Source: Oceanidesulfovibrio marinus (GTDB taxonomy: Bacteria > Desulfobacterota > Desulfovibrionia > Desulfovibrionales > Desulfovibrionaceae). From it: DNA of 64,000 nucleotides. Where the stretch lies: assembly GCF_013085545.1 (NCBI RefSeq), contig NZ_CP039543.1:4557322-4621321 (forward strand), written 5' to 3'. Under the pieces are notes generated by a model. It saw nothing but the letters and a program-made list of their open reading frames with translations, did not search any database and had not been told where the DNA came from. Made by a program: the position numbers and the translations under genes. Of the stretch, positions 16,094-25,559 are shown one piece after another (positions within the stretch are counted from its first letter, which is position 1; the number at the start of each line of letters is the position of its first letter).

Positions 16094-18127
16094 TCAAGTA
16101 GTTGTAGGAATATCTTGTCCGGGTAGCAACGGCGGCATGGGCAGGTCAAGCCCCTCGGCCACCCCGCGCAGAACAAAGCCCTGCGCCGTTGAAACAAAGC
16201 CGTCGGCAAGAATGACGGCAGCGGCCGCTTTCAGCAACTCCTTTTTGCAGGATGGCCGCAGATGCTCCAGCCTGTTGAGGGCCGTATCCAGCTCCTTCAG
16301 GCCGGTCAGCTCCCGCGGCAGCAGGCTGATGGCCGAGAGGTCCAGGCAATCCGCGCCCCGGGCAAAGGCGTGCTCGGCCGCGGCGCGGCGTTCATCAGGG
16401 TCCTGGATGCGCCGGCCGGCGTGGGCCAGGCATGAGAGCATGGTCTCCACGTGGCGGATGACTGGGGCGAAACCCTCGATGTACATGGGCACGTCGCGGC
16501 TGGCATTGAAGAACGGGGCAATGCGCCGGAGCAGCATGCGGTGGATCATCCACTCTGAAAGGTCCAGGCGGCGGTCGGCCTTGATGAGGGTATCCACGAC
16601 CTCCTTGAACACGGCGTAGCGTTCCTGGGGCATGCGCCGGAGCGCCGGTATGGCCATGTCCAGCAGGAGCTGGCGCAGGGCGGGATGTCTGAGCCCCTCG
16701 GCCTCGAACAATGCCGCGGACTGGTCGATGCAGCGGATGTCCGTGAGCTGGAGCAGGTCGTCGAGCTGGCCGGAGCGGATATTCTCGTCGTGGGAAAGAA
16801 GCAGGGCAAAGACGAGACAACGGGCCGCCTCCGGGTTGCGCGTGGCGCTGATGAGGCTGTCCGGAGTCTTGGCGATGAGCTGCCGGGCGTACTCCAGGCA
16901 GCCGGTCTCCAGCGCGCCGACCCCGTCTGCTATGGCGTCCGGCTCCGCAGAGCTCTCCACCCGGCACTGCTCGGCCGCGCCAACGGCATGCGCTCCGAGC
17001 ACGAACCCCTCCTCCAGGGTCATCAGCCCCGGCACCTCCCGCCTGCTGGCCATGGCCAGGGTGCGGCGGGTCTCCTCGTCCACAACGGGGAAGGAGCCGT
17101 CCCAGCCGGGATCGATGCGCCGGATGCGCTCGTTCAGGGGCGGATGCGTGGAGAACAACCGGCGGAAGAGCGCGCCGCGCACCTGCCCGATGAACAGGTG
17201 GCTGACCTCCTCGGCGTTGCTGCTTTCCAGCTGGGAGCCGATGGCCCAGCCGCCCATCTTCTTGAGCGCGCCGATGATGCCGGCCGGGTTGCGCGTGAAC
17301 TGCACGGCCGAGGCGTCGGCCAGATACTCTCGTTGGCGGCAGATGGAGGCCTTGAGCAGGCTGCCCACCAGGGTGCCGGCGGAGCCAACCACCATGAGGG
17401 CCAGACCGCCCAGTACGCCGGGCAGGAAGGAGTGGCCGCTGCGCAGGCCGCGGGCCATGACAACGCCGTAGCCCATGGAGCGCAGGAGCATGCGCCGTCC
17501 GGCCAGGCCGATGACGGTGACGCCGTGGATAAGGCCCACGAGGCGGATGTTGAGCCGCATGTCGCCATAGAGGACGTGGGAGAGCTCGTGCGCGATCACG
17601 CCCTGGATCTCGTCACGGTCCAGCAGCTCGGCCGCGCCCTTGGTGATGCCGATCACGGCGGTCTGCGGCCGGTAGCCGGCGGCAAAGGCGTTGATGCCTT
17701 CCTCACGCTCCAGAATGTAGACCGGCGGGGCGGGAATGCCCGCGGCTATGGACGTTTCCTCCACCACGTTGAGCACCTTGCGGTAGGTGGGGTCGGTGGT
17801 GTCCACGGGAATGAGCGAGCCGCCCAGAAGCCGGGCCAGGGCGTCGCCCCCGCCGCGGCGCAGGATGCGGATGCGGTCCAGGGAAAGGCCGGTGATGAAG
17901 CCGCCGGTGAGCACGGCGGTGAGGATCATGATCTGGTTGAAGTCCCGCGCCAGCCAGGAGTCGCCAAGCGAGGGAAAGGTGCCCAGGATAATGACGATGA
18001 CAGCGGCCACGATCAGGCAGGTCATGGCTACGATGCCGAAGCCGGCAAGCACGAAGTAGAAGATCAGGCTGCCGGAGTTCCTGCGGGCCTGCTCCTGCCT
18101 GGCGAAAAAGTCCATGGAGGTCGTCAT
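16094..18127 (-). CDS. M48 family membrane metallopeptidase (HtpX-like) with extended C-terminus
   Basis: A 677-residue protein. Two N-terminal membrane helices (about residues 20-50 and 65-85) precede an M48 protease domain with the zinc motif HELSH (His 180, Glu 181, His 184) and a third ligand in REYLADASA. A further hydrophobic hairpin lies between them (about 200-250). The first 360 residues match HtpX-type proteases, which degrade misfolded membrane proteins. The last 300 residues are a helical extension not found in standard HtpX. The ATG at 18127 has CAGGGA upstream and lies 13 bases after the LemA stop. It completes a LemA/DUF2207/LemA/M48 cluster. Confidence 0.9.
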   Translation of the reverse strand: MTTSMDFFARQEQARRNSGSLIFYFVLAGFGIVAMTCLIVAAVIVIILGTFPSLGDSWLARDFNQIMILTAVLTGGFITGLSLDRIRILRRGGGDALARLLGGSLIPVDTTDPTYRKVLNVVEETSIAAGIPAPPVYILEREEGINAFAAGYRPQTAVIGITKGAAELLDRDEIQGVIAHELSHVLYGDMRLNIRLVGLIHGVTVIGLAGRRMLLRSMGYGVVMARGLRSGHSFLPGVLGGLALMVVGSAGTLVGSLLKASICRQREYLADASAVQFTRNPAGIIGALKKMGGWAIGSQLESSNAEEVSHLFIGQVRGALFRRLFSTHPPLNERIRRIDPGWDGSFPVVDEETRRTLAMASRREVPGLMTLEEGFVLGAHAVGAAEQCRVESSAEPDAIADGVGALETGCLEYARQLIAKTPDSLISATRNPEAARCLVFALLLSHDENIRSGQLDDLLQLTDIRCIDQSAALFEAEGLRHPALRQLLLDMAIPALRRMPQERYAVFKEVVDTLIKADRRLDLSEWMIHRMLLRRIAPFFNASRDVPMYIEGFAPVIRHVETMLSCLAHAGRRIQDPDERRAAAEHAFARGADCLDLSAISLLPRELTGLKELDTALNRLEHLRPSCKKELLKAAAAVILADGFVSTAQGFVLRGVAEGLDLPMPPLLPGQDIPTTT

Positions 18128-18140
18128 CGAGTCCCTGATA

Positions 18141-18764
18141 TCACGTCCCGCCGCCGGGGGCGAGAGCGACATCAATGGGTCGGTCAATGGAGCGGTCGGC
18201 GAACTCCAGGTAGGCGGCGCGGCTAAAGCCCAGTGAACCGGCCACCAGCAGGGTGGGGAAGGACTCACGCATGGAGTTGTAGAGCATGGCCGAGTCGTTG
18301 AAGTGCTGGCGGGCAAAAGCCACGCGGTTCTCCGTGGAGGCGAGCTCCTCCATGAGCCGGCCGGTCTGCTCCGCGGCCTTGAGTTCCGGGTACGCCTCCA
18401 CCACACCGATAAGCCGCGAGAGCGCGGCTGTGAGGGCGGACTCGGCAAGTCCCACGGCGCCGGCGCCTTCCGCATCGGCGTGGTCGGGCCAGCCGGCCAG
18501 CAGCCTGGAGGCGTCCGCGCGGGCCTGCGCCACTTCCTGCAGCAGCTCCCGCTCGTGGGTCAGGTAGCCCTGCACGGCGGCCACCAGGTTGGGAATCAGA
18601 TCATGCCGGCGCACGAGCTGCACGTCGATCTGGGAGAAGGCGTTCTCCAGCCGCTGACGCAGCGCCACGAGCCGGTTGTAGGCGAGCACGGCGTACACGG
18701 CCAGCGCGGTGAGCGTTGCCGCGACAAGCGTCAGGGCGAGTGTGGGACCGTCCATGAGATGCAT
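18141..18764 (-). CDS. LemA family protein (copy 1)
   Basis: A 207-residue protein with one N-terminal membrane helix (LALTLVAATLTALAVYAVLAY) and the LemA helical core. Family features are NRLVALRQRLENAFSQIDVQLVRRHDLIPNLVAAVQGYL, the ENRVAFARQHFNDSAMLYNS segment and ESFPTLLVAGSLGF. LemA proteins have an extracytoplasmic N-terminus in some bacteria and pair with M48 peptidases; their function is poorly known. The start could be 18764 or an ATG nine bases downstream, since the GGAG site is close to the first and distant from the second. It is more divergent than copy 2, which has the canonical sequence. Confidence 0.9.
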   Translation of the reverse strand: MHLMDGPTLALTLVAATLTALAVYAVLAYNRLVALRQRLENAFSQIDVQLVRRHDLIPNLVAAVQGYLTHERELLQEVAQARADASRLLAGWPDHADAEGAGAVGLAESALTAALSRLIGVVEAYPELKAAEQTGRLMEELASTENRVAFARQHFNDSAMLYNSMRESFPTLLVAGSLGFSRAAYLEFADRSIDRPIDVALAPGGGT

Positions 18765-18788
18765 TTCTCCGCAGACTGATGGCCGGGT

Positions 18789-20732
18789 CTACCAGCCTCC
18801 GCCTCCGCCTCCGCCGCCACCACCGCCCGAGGAACCGCCGCCGCCCGAACCGGAGGTGGAGGAGGATGTGGCCACGGCGCTGGTAAAGGCGCTGGCAAAG
18901 GAGCCGGCAAATGCGCCTGCGCCGAAGCCGTGCATGCCCGAAGTTCCGTGGTACCAGGCCGGAGAGTAGCCCGAGGACTGCTGGCCCATGCGCTCCAGCT
19001 GGCCCTCGAATCGCTCGGACCACTCGTTCTCCACGTCCAGGGCGATGGCGTAGGGCAGGTTCTGCTCGAACACCTCAGGCGTCACGTCCGGCGGGTTCAT
19101 GACGTTCAGGCGGTCCTTTTCCGTGGTCTCCAGGAAGAGCTTGTAGCCCTCGATCTCGTCCATGATGGCCTGCCCCTCCATGGTGGGGGCCTTGAGCAGG
19201 AAGTAGAACATGGCGTTGAGCAGGAAGAGGACAATAATGCCTGCGGCTGCCGGGTAGGAGGTGGCGTTGGCGTAGGCGAAGAGGCCGAACAGCTCGCCGG
19301 CCACAAAGGGAATGGCGAAGACGCTCATGAACAGGCCCGCGCCGTAGCTGCCGGAGCGGAAGCTCTTGAACACGGAGAGCACCAGGAAGGTGACGCCCGT
19401 GGTCCAGCCCGCCAGCCAGATGGAGAGGAACCCGGCCACAGGGGGCTGCCGGCCTGTGAGCGCGAGGAGGCCCAGCGTGGCCAGGGTGATGAGGATGCCG
19501 GGGATGAGCCACTTCTTGTTGGTAAGAAAATGGATTTTCTCGTGCTCCAGCTGCAGGAAGGCGGAGAGCCGCTTGTTGGCCCTGCGGATCTGGGTGCGGT
19601 TGGTCGGGGATATGCGGATCTCGTTCGAGCCGGCGAAGAGGGCGTCGGCCGCCAGCTTCTCGCCCTTGGAGAGGTTGCACTCGTTGGCCAGCCGGCCGGT
19701 CCGCGTCAGGGTGAAGATGCTGCGGCCGAAAATCTTCTCCTCCTGGGTGATCTCCACGTAGCCCTTTACAGCCAGGTTCACCATGGCCGCGGCGAAAGCC
19801 TTGTTGTCGTATCCCATGCGCATGATGGTCCGCGCGGCGGCCGGGGAGACGCCGCGGGGCGGATGGAAGCGCGGGAAGGGGGTGCCCTTTTCCGGGTCGC
19901 GGCCCACCTTGGTCCAGGCGATGTAGTAGTAGAGAAGCAGCGCGGCGATAGCCAGGATGATGACCACCGAGGGCAGGTTGGCGCGCAGCGTCTGCAGGGT
20001 CTTCTGTGTGCCGCTGGGCTCCACCACAATGCCCTTTGGCCAGGACACGGCGATGGTCAGGCCGTTGCCCGGAGGCAGTGGGGCCGTGGTCTCGAACTTC
20101 GGATCGCCGTTGTCGTCAAAGCCGGAGAGGAAGTCCTTGCCCTTGGCGCCCACGGGCCCGGTGTAGCCGGCCATCTGGAGCACCGAGGCGCCCTTGGGCA
20201 GCTTCACCACGCAGGAGGCGTGCAGGATGGTGAACTTCCAGAAGTTGCCGGTCACGTTCCAGTAGAGCTCGTCATATTTCTCAAAATAGCCGATCTGCCC
20301 GGTGGAGCGGTAGGTGAGGGTGAAGGTGTGCTCGCCCGGATCGAGGAAGACGCTTTTCTGGCCGATGTAGACGCGCACGCCGTTGTTCCTGGACTCGGTG
20401 TGCCACTGCTCGGGCTTGCCGTCGCGCCTGACCGAGAGGACTTCGAAGCCGCGCACCTCACGTCCGCCCAGGGGGCCGCGGTACTCGGTGGGGAAGTCGC
20501 GGTAGATGCCGCGCTTGATGTCCTTGCCCTGGGCCATGGCTGTGATGGTTTCCGTGACCACGATGGATGCGTCGGTCTGCACCTGCACCACGCTGTGGTA
20601 GTCGAGGATGCGCTCGGTCTTCTGGGCAAAGGCCGGCGTTGCGATCCAGCATGCGGCAAGGACAAGGGCGAGGCAGAGGCAGGCGAGCGCCGCGGATGCT
20701 CGGCGCGGGGCATAGCCGGAACGACGGGTCAT
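18789..20732 (-). CDS. DUF2207 membrane protein with glycine-rich C-terminus
   Basis: A 647-residue protein. A signal peptide or anchor (LACLCLALVLAACWIATPAFAQ) is followed by the extracytoplasmic DUF2207 beta-domain (ERILDYHSVVQVQTDASIVV, and RGIYRDFP). A membrane helix lies near residues 265-285 (VVIILAIAALLLYYYIAW), then a cytoplasmic domain, and a cluster of further hydrophobic helices at about 410-520. The C-terminus is a Ser-Gly tract ending in eleven glycines and a tryptophan. This tail is characteristic of the family (proteins of unknown function). The ATG at 20732 is supported by GAGGAGC at good spacing. It is flanked on both sides by LemA genes. Confidence 0.9.
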   Translation of the reverse strand: MTRRSGYAPRRASAALACLCLALVLAACWIATPAFAQKTERILDYHSVVQVQTDASIVVTETITAMAQGKDIKRGIYRDFPTEYRGPLGGREVRGFEVLSVRRDGKPEQWHTESRNNGVRVYIGQKSVFLDPGEHTFTLTYRSTGQIGYFEKYDELYWNVTGNFWKFTILHASCVVKLPKGASVLQMAGYTGPVGAKGKDFLSGFDDNGDPKFETTAPLPPGNGLTIAVSWPKGIVVEPSGTQKTLQTLRANLPSVVIILAIAALLLYYYIAWTKVGRDPEKGTPFPRFHPPRGVSPAAARTIMRMGYDNKAFAAAMVNLAVKGYVEITQEEKIFGRSIFTLTRTGRLANECNLSKGEKLAADALFAGSNEIRISPTNRTQIRRANKRLSAFLQLEHEKIHFLTNKKWLIPGILITLATLGLLALTGRQPPVAGFLSIWLAGWTTGVTFLVLSVFKSFRSGSYGAGLFMSVFAIPFVAGELFGLFAYANATSYPAAAGIIVLFLLNAMFYFLLKAPTMEGQAIMDEIEGYKLFLETTEKDRLNVMNPPDVTPEVFEQNLPYAIALDVENEWSERFEGQLERMGQQSSGYSPAWYHGTSGMHGFGAGAFAGSFASAFTSAVATSSSTSGSGGGGSSGGGGGGGGGGGW

Positions 20733-20802
20733 GGATACGCTCCTCACGGTTCGGGGCTGCGGTTCGGCGATGCGGTTCGGGGTACGATACGAGGGCGGCG
20801 CC

Positions 20803-21366
20803 TCAGAACTCGACCTTGGGCACCGCGCGGTCCGACTCGGCCTCCAGCTCGAAGAACTCCGCCTTGGAGAAGCCGAAGCTGTTGGCTACGAGGTTGCTGG
20901 GGAAGGACTCCACCGCAATGTTCAGGTTGCGCACGGTGCCGTTGTAGTAGCGCCGGGCGAGCTGGATGTCGTTCTCCACCTGGGAGAGCTGGGCCTGCAG
21001 GTCGAGGAAGTTCTGATTGGCCTTGAGGTCGGGATAGTTCTCGGCCACGGCAAAGAGCCTGCCCAGGGCCTGGCCCAGCAGCCCTTCGGCTTTGGCTCGC
21101 TCGGCCATGTCACCCTGCTCGCCGGCGCGCTGGGCCTCGGCGCGGTAGCGCGTCACCTGCTCCAGAACGCCGCGTTCGTGCTCCATATAGCCCTTCACGG
21201 TGTTCACCAGGTTGGGAATGAGGTCCGTGCGTTTTTTGAGCTGCACGTCGATGCCGCTGAACGCCTCGTCCACGAGGTTGCGCTTGCGGACAAGGCCGTT
21301 GAACACGGCGATGACGTACAAGACAAGGGCTGCGAGGACGGCAAGCACGATAAGGATCAGGATCAT
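20803..21366 (-). CDS. lemA: LemA family protein (copy 2)
   Basis: A 187-residue protein with the canonical LemA form: N-terminal helix MILILIVLAVLAALVLYVI, then a helical domain containing FNGLVRKRNLVDEAFSGID, QLKKRTDLIPNLVNTVKGYM, RYYNGTVRNLNIAVESFPSN and the C-terminal FGFSKAEFFELE. Most LemA proteins end around this length. It is the first gene of the LemA-DUF2207-LemA-M48 group, separated from the upstream kinase gene by 72 bases. The gap to DUF2207 is 70 bases, and the next two gaps are 24 and 13 bases, so co-transcription is likely. Confidence 0.94.
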   Translation of the reverse strand: MILILIVLAVLAALVLYVIAVFNGLVRKRNLVDEAFSGIDVQLKKRTDLIPNLVNTVKGYMEHERGVLEQVTRYRAEAQRAGEQGDMAERAKAEGLLGQALGRLFAVAENYPDLKANQNFLDLQAQLSQVENDIQLARRYYNGTVRNLNIAVESFPSNLVANSFGFSKAEFFELEAESDRAVPKVEF

Positions 21367-21438
21367 GGGGCCGGGTCCTTGTTGCTGGTGATGAAGGTGG
21401 AGAGTCTGCCCGGTACGTACCCCGAGCAGGAAAAAAAC

Positions 21439-24279
21439 TCAAGGATGCAGGCGCTTGCCAGCCGTGAGTGGCAGACGGATGACAAATGTGGCGCCGTGGC
21501 CGGGGCTGGATTCCACGTAAAGCTCGCCGCCGTGGTTCTGCACGATGATGAAGTAGGAAACCGAGAGGCCGAGGCCCGTGCCTTCGCCCACGTCCTTGGT
21601 GGTGAAGAATGGCTCGAAGATGCGCTGGCTGGTGGTTCGGTCCATGCCCGGTCCGTTGTCCGCCACCTCGATGCGCACGGCGTCGTCCTCCAGCTTTGTG
21701 CGCAGGGTGATGCGCGGCGTTTTGAAACTGGTGCTCACCTCGGAGAAGAGCGCCTGGGCCGCGTTTTTGAAGAGGTTGAGGAGAACCTGCTCAATCTCGG
21801 AGGGGGAGCAGGGCGCCTCGCCCACGCGTTCGTCGTAAGAGCGTTCGATGGTGATGGAGTTGAAGCTGCGGCGTTTTTTGAGGTCGTAGTCGCTGGAGGC
21901 CAGGGACAGGGCTTTTTCGATGAGCTCGTGCACGGAGGCGAGCTCGCGCACGGCCTGTGGCGTGCGGCTGAACTCCAGCATGTTCCGCACAATCCTGGAG
22001 GCGCGATCGCCGGACTCGCGGATGCTCTCGATGAAGCCGAGGATGCCGCGATCTTCCAGGTAACAGGCCAAGGCCTCGCGATCCAGGTTGCACACCTCGG
22101 CCGCGCGGAGGTTCGCCGGCAGGTCGTCCACCAGCCTGCGGCGCACGTTCTGCACGCCCTGGATGATGCCGCCCAGCGGGTTGTTTATCTCGTGGGCCAT
22201 GCCGGCGGCCAGACCACCCACGGAAAGCATCTTCTCGGACTGGGCCAGCATCTCCTGCATGCGGATGCGCTGGGTTACCTCGTCCACGCGCACCACGGCG
22301 CCTTCCACATCCGAGATAAGCAACGGGTAGACGAGCATCTCGTAGAAATGCTGCTCGTCTCCGGTGTGCTCTTCGATGGCGCTTCTTGAGGTGGACTCGT
22401 GATTTTGCAGGGCGCTTTCCACCAGATCGGCGTTTTCCCGCAACAGGCTCCACTGTGTGGTGAAGTGCTGGCCCAGGGCGTTGTCGCGGTTCTTGCCGGT
22501 CAGGCGCTCCGCCGCGGCGTTCCATTGGGTGATCATGCCGCGGCGGTCCACGGAGAAGATGACCGAGGGCATGGAGTCGATCATCGAGCGCACATAGTTC
22601 CTTGCGCGGCGCATCTCCTCCTCTGCGGTTTTGGCCTCGGTCACGTCGGCCACGAGCACGGCGAGCACGTCCACCTCGGGTCGATAGGCTGTGACATGGA
22701 AGAAGCGGCCGAGCTCCGGAGAGTAGTCGCCGAAACGCGCCGGCATTTCGCAGGAGGCCAGGCGGCGGTAAAGCCGGAGCCAGTACGGTGACAAGGTGTC
22801 CGCCACCTCGGACAGCCGTTTTCCCGTATCCCGCGCCGGGGACAGCGCCGTCTGCTGGGCAAAGGCCGGGTTTATCTCCAGAATGCGAAAGTCCGTGCCG
22901 GAGCCGGTCAGCGGGCCAGGCATGTCCGATGCAACCGGAACCAGCTCGAACATGGCGAAGCCGTCCTGCATGGACTCGAAGAGCATGCGGTAGCGCTTCT
23001 CGCCCTTTTCCAGGGCGCGGACGGCGGTCATGCGCTCGTCCATCTCATTACGTAGATCGCGCTCGTAGTCCTGCATGCGCGACATGAACAGGTTGAAGTA
23101 GTGGGCCAGCTGCCCGGCCTCGTCCCCGGACTTGCGATGGATGCGCACGGAGAGATCGCCGCGGCTGCCCGAGGCCACGGCCTGCATGATCTCGCGCAGC
23201 GGCCTGGTGATGGAGCCTGAAATGGCCGCCGTGACCAGCAGCATCACCGCCAGGAACGGCACCGCGCCCAGGAGCAGTATGGTGCGGAGGTTGGCGAGGG
23301 GGGCCTGATACTCCTCCAGGTAGGCAGTGGCGGCCACGTGCCAGTTCAGAAGAGGCAGGGTGCGGTAGAACATGATCTTCTGACGGGCTTCTTCCTCGCC
23401 GGGGTTCTTCCACATGTAGCGGAAGGAGCCGGATGCGTTTTCCGTGATCTTTTCGATTACGGACATGTTGCTGCTGGAGGTGAGCGCGGAGAACTCGGAG
23501 GCCGAGATTTTCGGATGGATGAGCAGGGTGGCCTTGTCGTCCAGCAGCAGCGCATAGCCGCTTGCGCCGAAGCGCAGGGCAAGTATGTCCTCGCGGAAGT
23601 CCTGGGCCGAGATGAGTGAGGCGAACTCTTCGCGGTAGGTGGAGACGGATATGATCCAGTCCCAGGGCTCGAAGTACGTCATGTACAGCGCCTTGGCGCG
23701 GGGGACCGTTTCTCCGGGGTTGCGCCACATGTACTCCACATAGCCCATGCGGCGCATCATCTGGTCGCGGATGAAGGCGAAATGCGAGAAGTTCTCGCCG
23801 GAAACGGCTGACTTGGGATGGAATAGCACCTCGCCTTTCGAGTCGATGACGTAGAGGTAGCCGGTCTTGCCGATACGTTGGGACGAGAATATCTCGGCGA
23901 CGCGCTCTTTCGCTTCCTTCAGAGTCATCGCGCCGCTGGCGGCCTGGACCTGAAAATGCGCCGCGATCTCCCTGTTTTTCTCGGCTATGCCGCGCAACCG
24001 GTTCTTGATGGACATTTTGAGCGAGGTGTCCACCATGTTGGCCAGCAGGGTGACGGAGTTCTCAAGCTCGGCCACTGCCTGGCGCTGCACCATATCCTCC
24101 ATCAGCGGGAAGGTGAGCCGCCAGCCAACGACCGCGCCAAGGACGATGAGCGCTCCTGCGCCCAGGAAGAACTTGGTGCGGATGCGGAGATTTGAGTAGA
24201 CGTGCTTGAAACTGGAGAAAAAACTGTCGTGGCGTCGGGACGCGCGGCTCGGGGGCGAGGGCTGCTCGGATGGGGTCAT
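21439..24279 (-). CDS. Sensor histidine kinase (Cache-HAMP-PAS-HisKA-HATPase)
   Basis: A 946-residue membrane kinase. An N-terminal helix at about residues 35-55 precedes a periplasmic double-Cache sensor with two similar halves (GKTGYLYVIDSKGEVLFHPK near 135-155 and GASGYALLLDDKATLLIHPK near 235-255). A second helix (about 330-355) and a HAMP domain follow, then two PAS-type regions (about 430-560 and 570-690). The phosphoacceptor is His 696 in MAHEINNPLGG, and the HATPase_c has NLFKNAAQAL, DNGPGMD and GTGLGLS. The HEINNP form is typical of the NtrB/ZraS-like class. No response regulator is adjacent. Cache sensors often detect small carboxylates or amines; the ligand is not predictable here. 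Confidence 0.95.
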   Translation of the reverse strand: MTPSEQPSPPSRASRRHDSFFSSFKHVYSNLRIRTKFFLGAGALIVLGAVVGWRLTFPLMEDMVQRQAVAELENSVTLLANMVDTSLKMSIKNRLRGIAEKNREIAAHFQVQAASGAMTLKEAKERVAEIFSSQRIGKTGYLYVIDSKGEVLFHPKSAVSGENFSHFAFIRDQMMRRMGYVEYMWRNPGETVPRAKALYMTYFEPWDWIISVSTYREEFASLISAQDFREDILALRFGASGYALLLDDKATLLIHPKISASEFSALTSSSNMSVIEKITENASGSFRYMWKNPGEEEARQKIMFYRTLPLLNWHVAATAYLEEYQAPLANLRTILLLGAVPFLAVMLLVTAAISGSITRPLREIMQAVASGSRGDLSVRIHRKSGDEAGQLAHYFNLFMSRMQDYERDLRNEMDERMTAVRALEKGEKRYRMLFESMQDGFAMFELVPVASDMPGPLTGSGTDFRILEINPAFAQQTALSPARDTGKRLSEVADTLSPYWLRLYRRLASCEMPARFGDYSPELGRFFHVTAYRPEVDVLAVLVADVTEAKTAEEEMRRARNYVRSMIDSMPSVIFSVDRRGMITQWNAAAERLTGKNRDNALGQHFTTQWSLLRENADLVESALQNHESTSRSAIEEHTGDEQHFYEMLVYPLLISDVEGAVVRVDEVTQRIRMQEMLAQSEKMLSVGGLAAGMAHEINNPLGGIIQGVQNVRRRLVDDLPANLRAAEVCNLDREALACYLEDRGILGFIESIRESGDRASRIVRNMLEFSRTPQAVRELASVHELIEKALSLASSDYDLKKRRSFNSITIERSYDERVGEAPCSPSEIEQVLLNLFKNAAQALFSEVSTSFKTPRITLRTKLEDDAVRIEVADNGPGMDRTTSQRIFEPFFTTKDVGEGTGLGLSVSYFIIVQNHGGELYVESSPGHGATFVIRLPLTAGKRLHP

Positions 24280-24423
24280 GTGGCTATTTTCCCGTATGGG
24301 AAAGCATCATGGAAGGAGCCGTGCTCCCTGTCAAGCAAAGCTATAGGCTCGGGCGGGCCCACACAGGACGCGCCCAAGCTCAAACCGCAGAACCATGCGC
24401 CCGACGGCAGCGGCGCGATCCAC

Positions 24424-25548
24424 CTACAGACCCAGGGCGCGGCGGGATATCGGCACGTACACGGCGGCGCGGTCGCGCATGGTGCCGGCCCGGGCCGCGG
24501 CCTCCTCCCCGTATCCGGTGAACAGATCCAGGTGGTTGCCGTCCATGGTGCCGGTGTCCTGGGCTGTGATCATGCCGTGCAGCACCACCGGTTCCAGGCC
24601 GGGCGCTTCGGGCAGGCGCGCCACCAGCGCCATGGGCAGGCCGCTGGGGATGAAGGAGCGGTCCGAGGCCACGCTGACGTACGGCGTGAGCTTCGCACCC
24701 ATGGAGCCGATCGGTCCGTCGTCGGCCAGGCGGAAGAAGATGTACTTGGGGTTCTGAGCCAGCCACCCGCGCACGCGCTCCGGATGCGCGGCGAACAGTT
24801 CGCGGATCTTCTGCATGCTCATCTCGTCCTTGCTGGCCCAGCCTTCGTTCACCAGCACTCTGCCCACGCTGGCGTAGGGCTGCTTGTTGGTGCCGGCGTA
24901 GAGCACGTTGCGGAAGCTGCCGTCCGGCAGGACCATGCGGCCGGAGCCCTGGACGTGGAGGAAGAAGACGTCCGTGGGGTTGTCGCACCAGGCAATCTCC
25001 AGGCCGCGGCCGGCCAGGGCGCCGCCGTGGTCGATCTGGTCGCGGGAGGGCATGGGCGCGCCTTGTGCCGCCTCGGGCGGCAGCGCATACAAAGGATACG
25101 GGTAATCGGGACGCGGTGTGAGCGAGCAGCGCAGCAGCGGCTCGTAGTAGCCGGTGAGCAGTGTGCCGGGCTGGATGCGGAACCAGGCGAAGCGCGCGGC
25201 AAGGATGTCCGGATTGGCGTCGGCATAGGGCAGCGTAGCGATGAGGTCCTGCAGCGTGAGGGCGAGCTGGCCCCAGGTGAGCCGCAGCCACGGCCGTGAG
25301 AAGCACGTTTCCGTGGGCGGCTTTCTGAGCGCGTACTTCAGGCTGGCCTCGTAGGCCGGAATGTAGTCCCGCCACGCGGCGAATCCCTGCTGCGCCGGAG
25401 TCACGGAGCGGACCAGCTCCAGGGCGCGGGAGTCGGAGACGAGGCCGGGCGGCTCATCGGGCAGGCGGTAACCGAAGAGAGCGCATCCGGAAGAGGACAG
25501 GGAGACAACGGCCAGGATCACGGCGAAGAGGCGCATGCAGGTTTTCAT
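24424..25548 (-). CDS. mltA: Membrane-bound lytic murein transglycosylase A (MltA)
   Basis: A 374-residue lipoprotein. The signal peptide ends in a SSSGC lipobox, so the mature enzyme is anchored in the outer membrane. MltA cleaves the glycan chain of peptidoglycan to give 1,6-anhydromuramyl ends. Visible motifs are LTGYYEPLL, DVFFLHVQGSGRM, YAGTNKQPYASVGR, the LPMALVARL region, and AQDTGTMDGNHLDLFTGYG, which holds the catalytic aspartate region of the 3D domain. The ATG at 25548 has AAAAGGCC upstream. It lies 11 bases after the NupC gene and is probably co-transcribed with it. Confidence 0.95.
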   Translation of the reverse strand: MKTCMRLFAVILAVVSLSSSGCALFGYRLPDEPPGLVSDSRALELVRSVTPAQQGFAAWRDYIPAYEASLKYALRKPPTETCFSRPWLRLTWGQLALTLQDLIATLPYADANPDILAARFAWFRIQPGTLLTGYYEPLLRCSLTPRPDYPYPLYALPPEAAQGAPMPSRDQIDHGGALAGRGLEIAWCDNPTDVFFLHVQGSGRMVLPDGSFRNVLYAGTNKQPYASVGRVLVNEGWASKDEMSMQKIRELFAAHPERVRGWLAQNPKYIFFRLADDGPIGSMGAKLTPYVSVASDRSFIPSGLPMALVARLPEAPGLEPVVLHGMITAQDTGTMDGNHLDLFTGYGEEAAARAGTMRDRAAVYVPISRRALGL

Positions 25549-25559
25549 ACAAAGGCCTT

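Noticed and set aside
24356-24395. Possible terminator after the Cache kinase start region
   Set aside because: The stem has a mismatch, the loop is long and no T-run follows.
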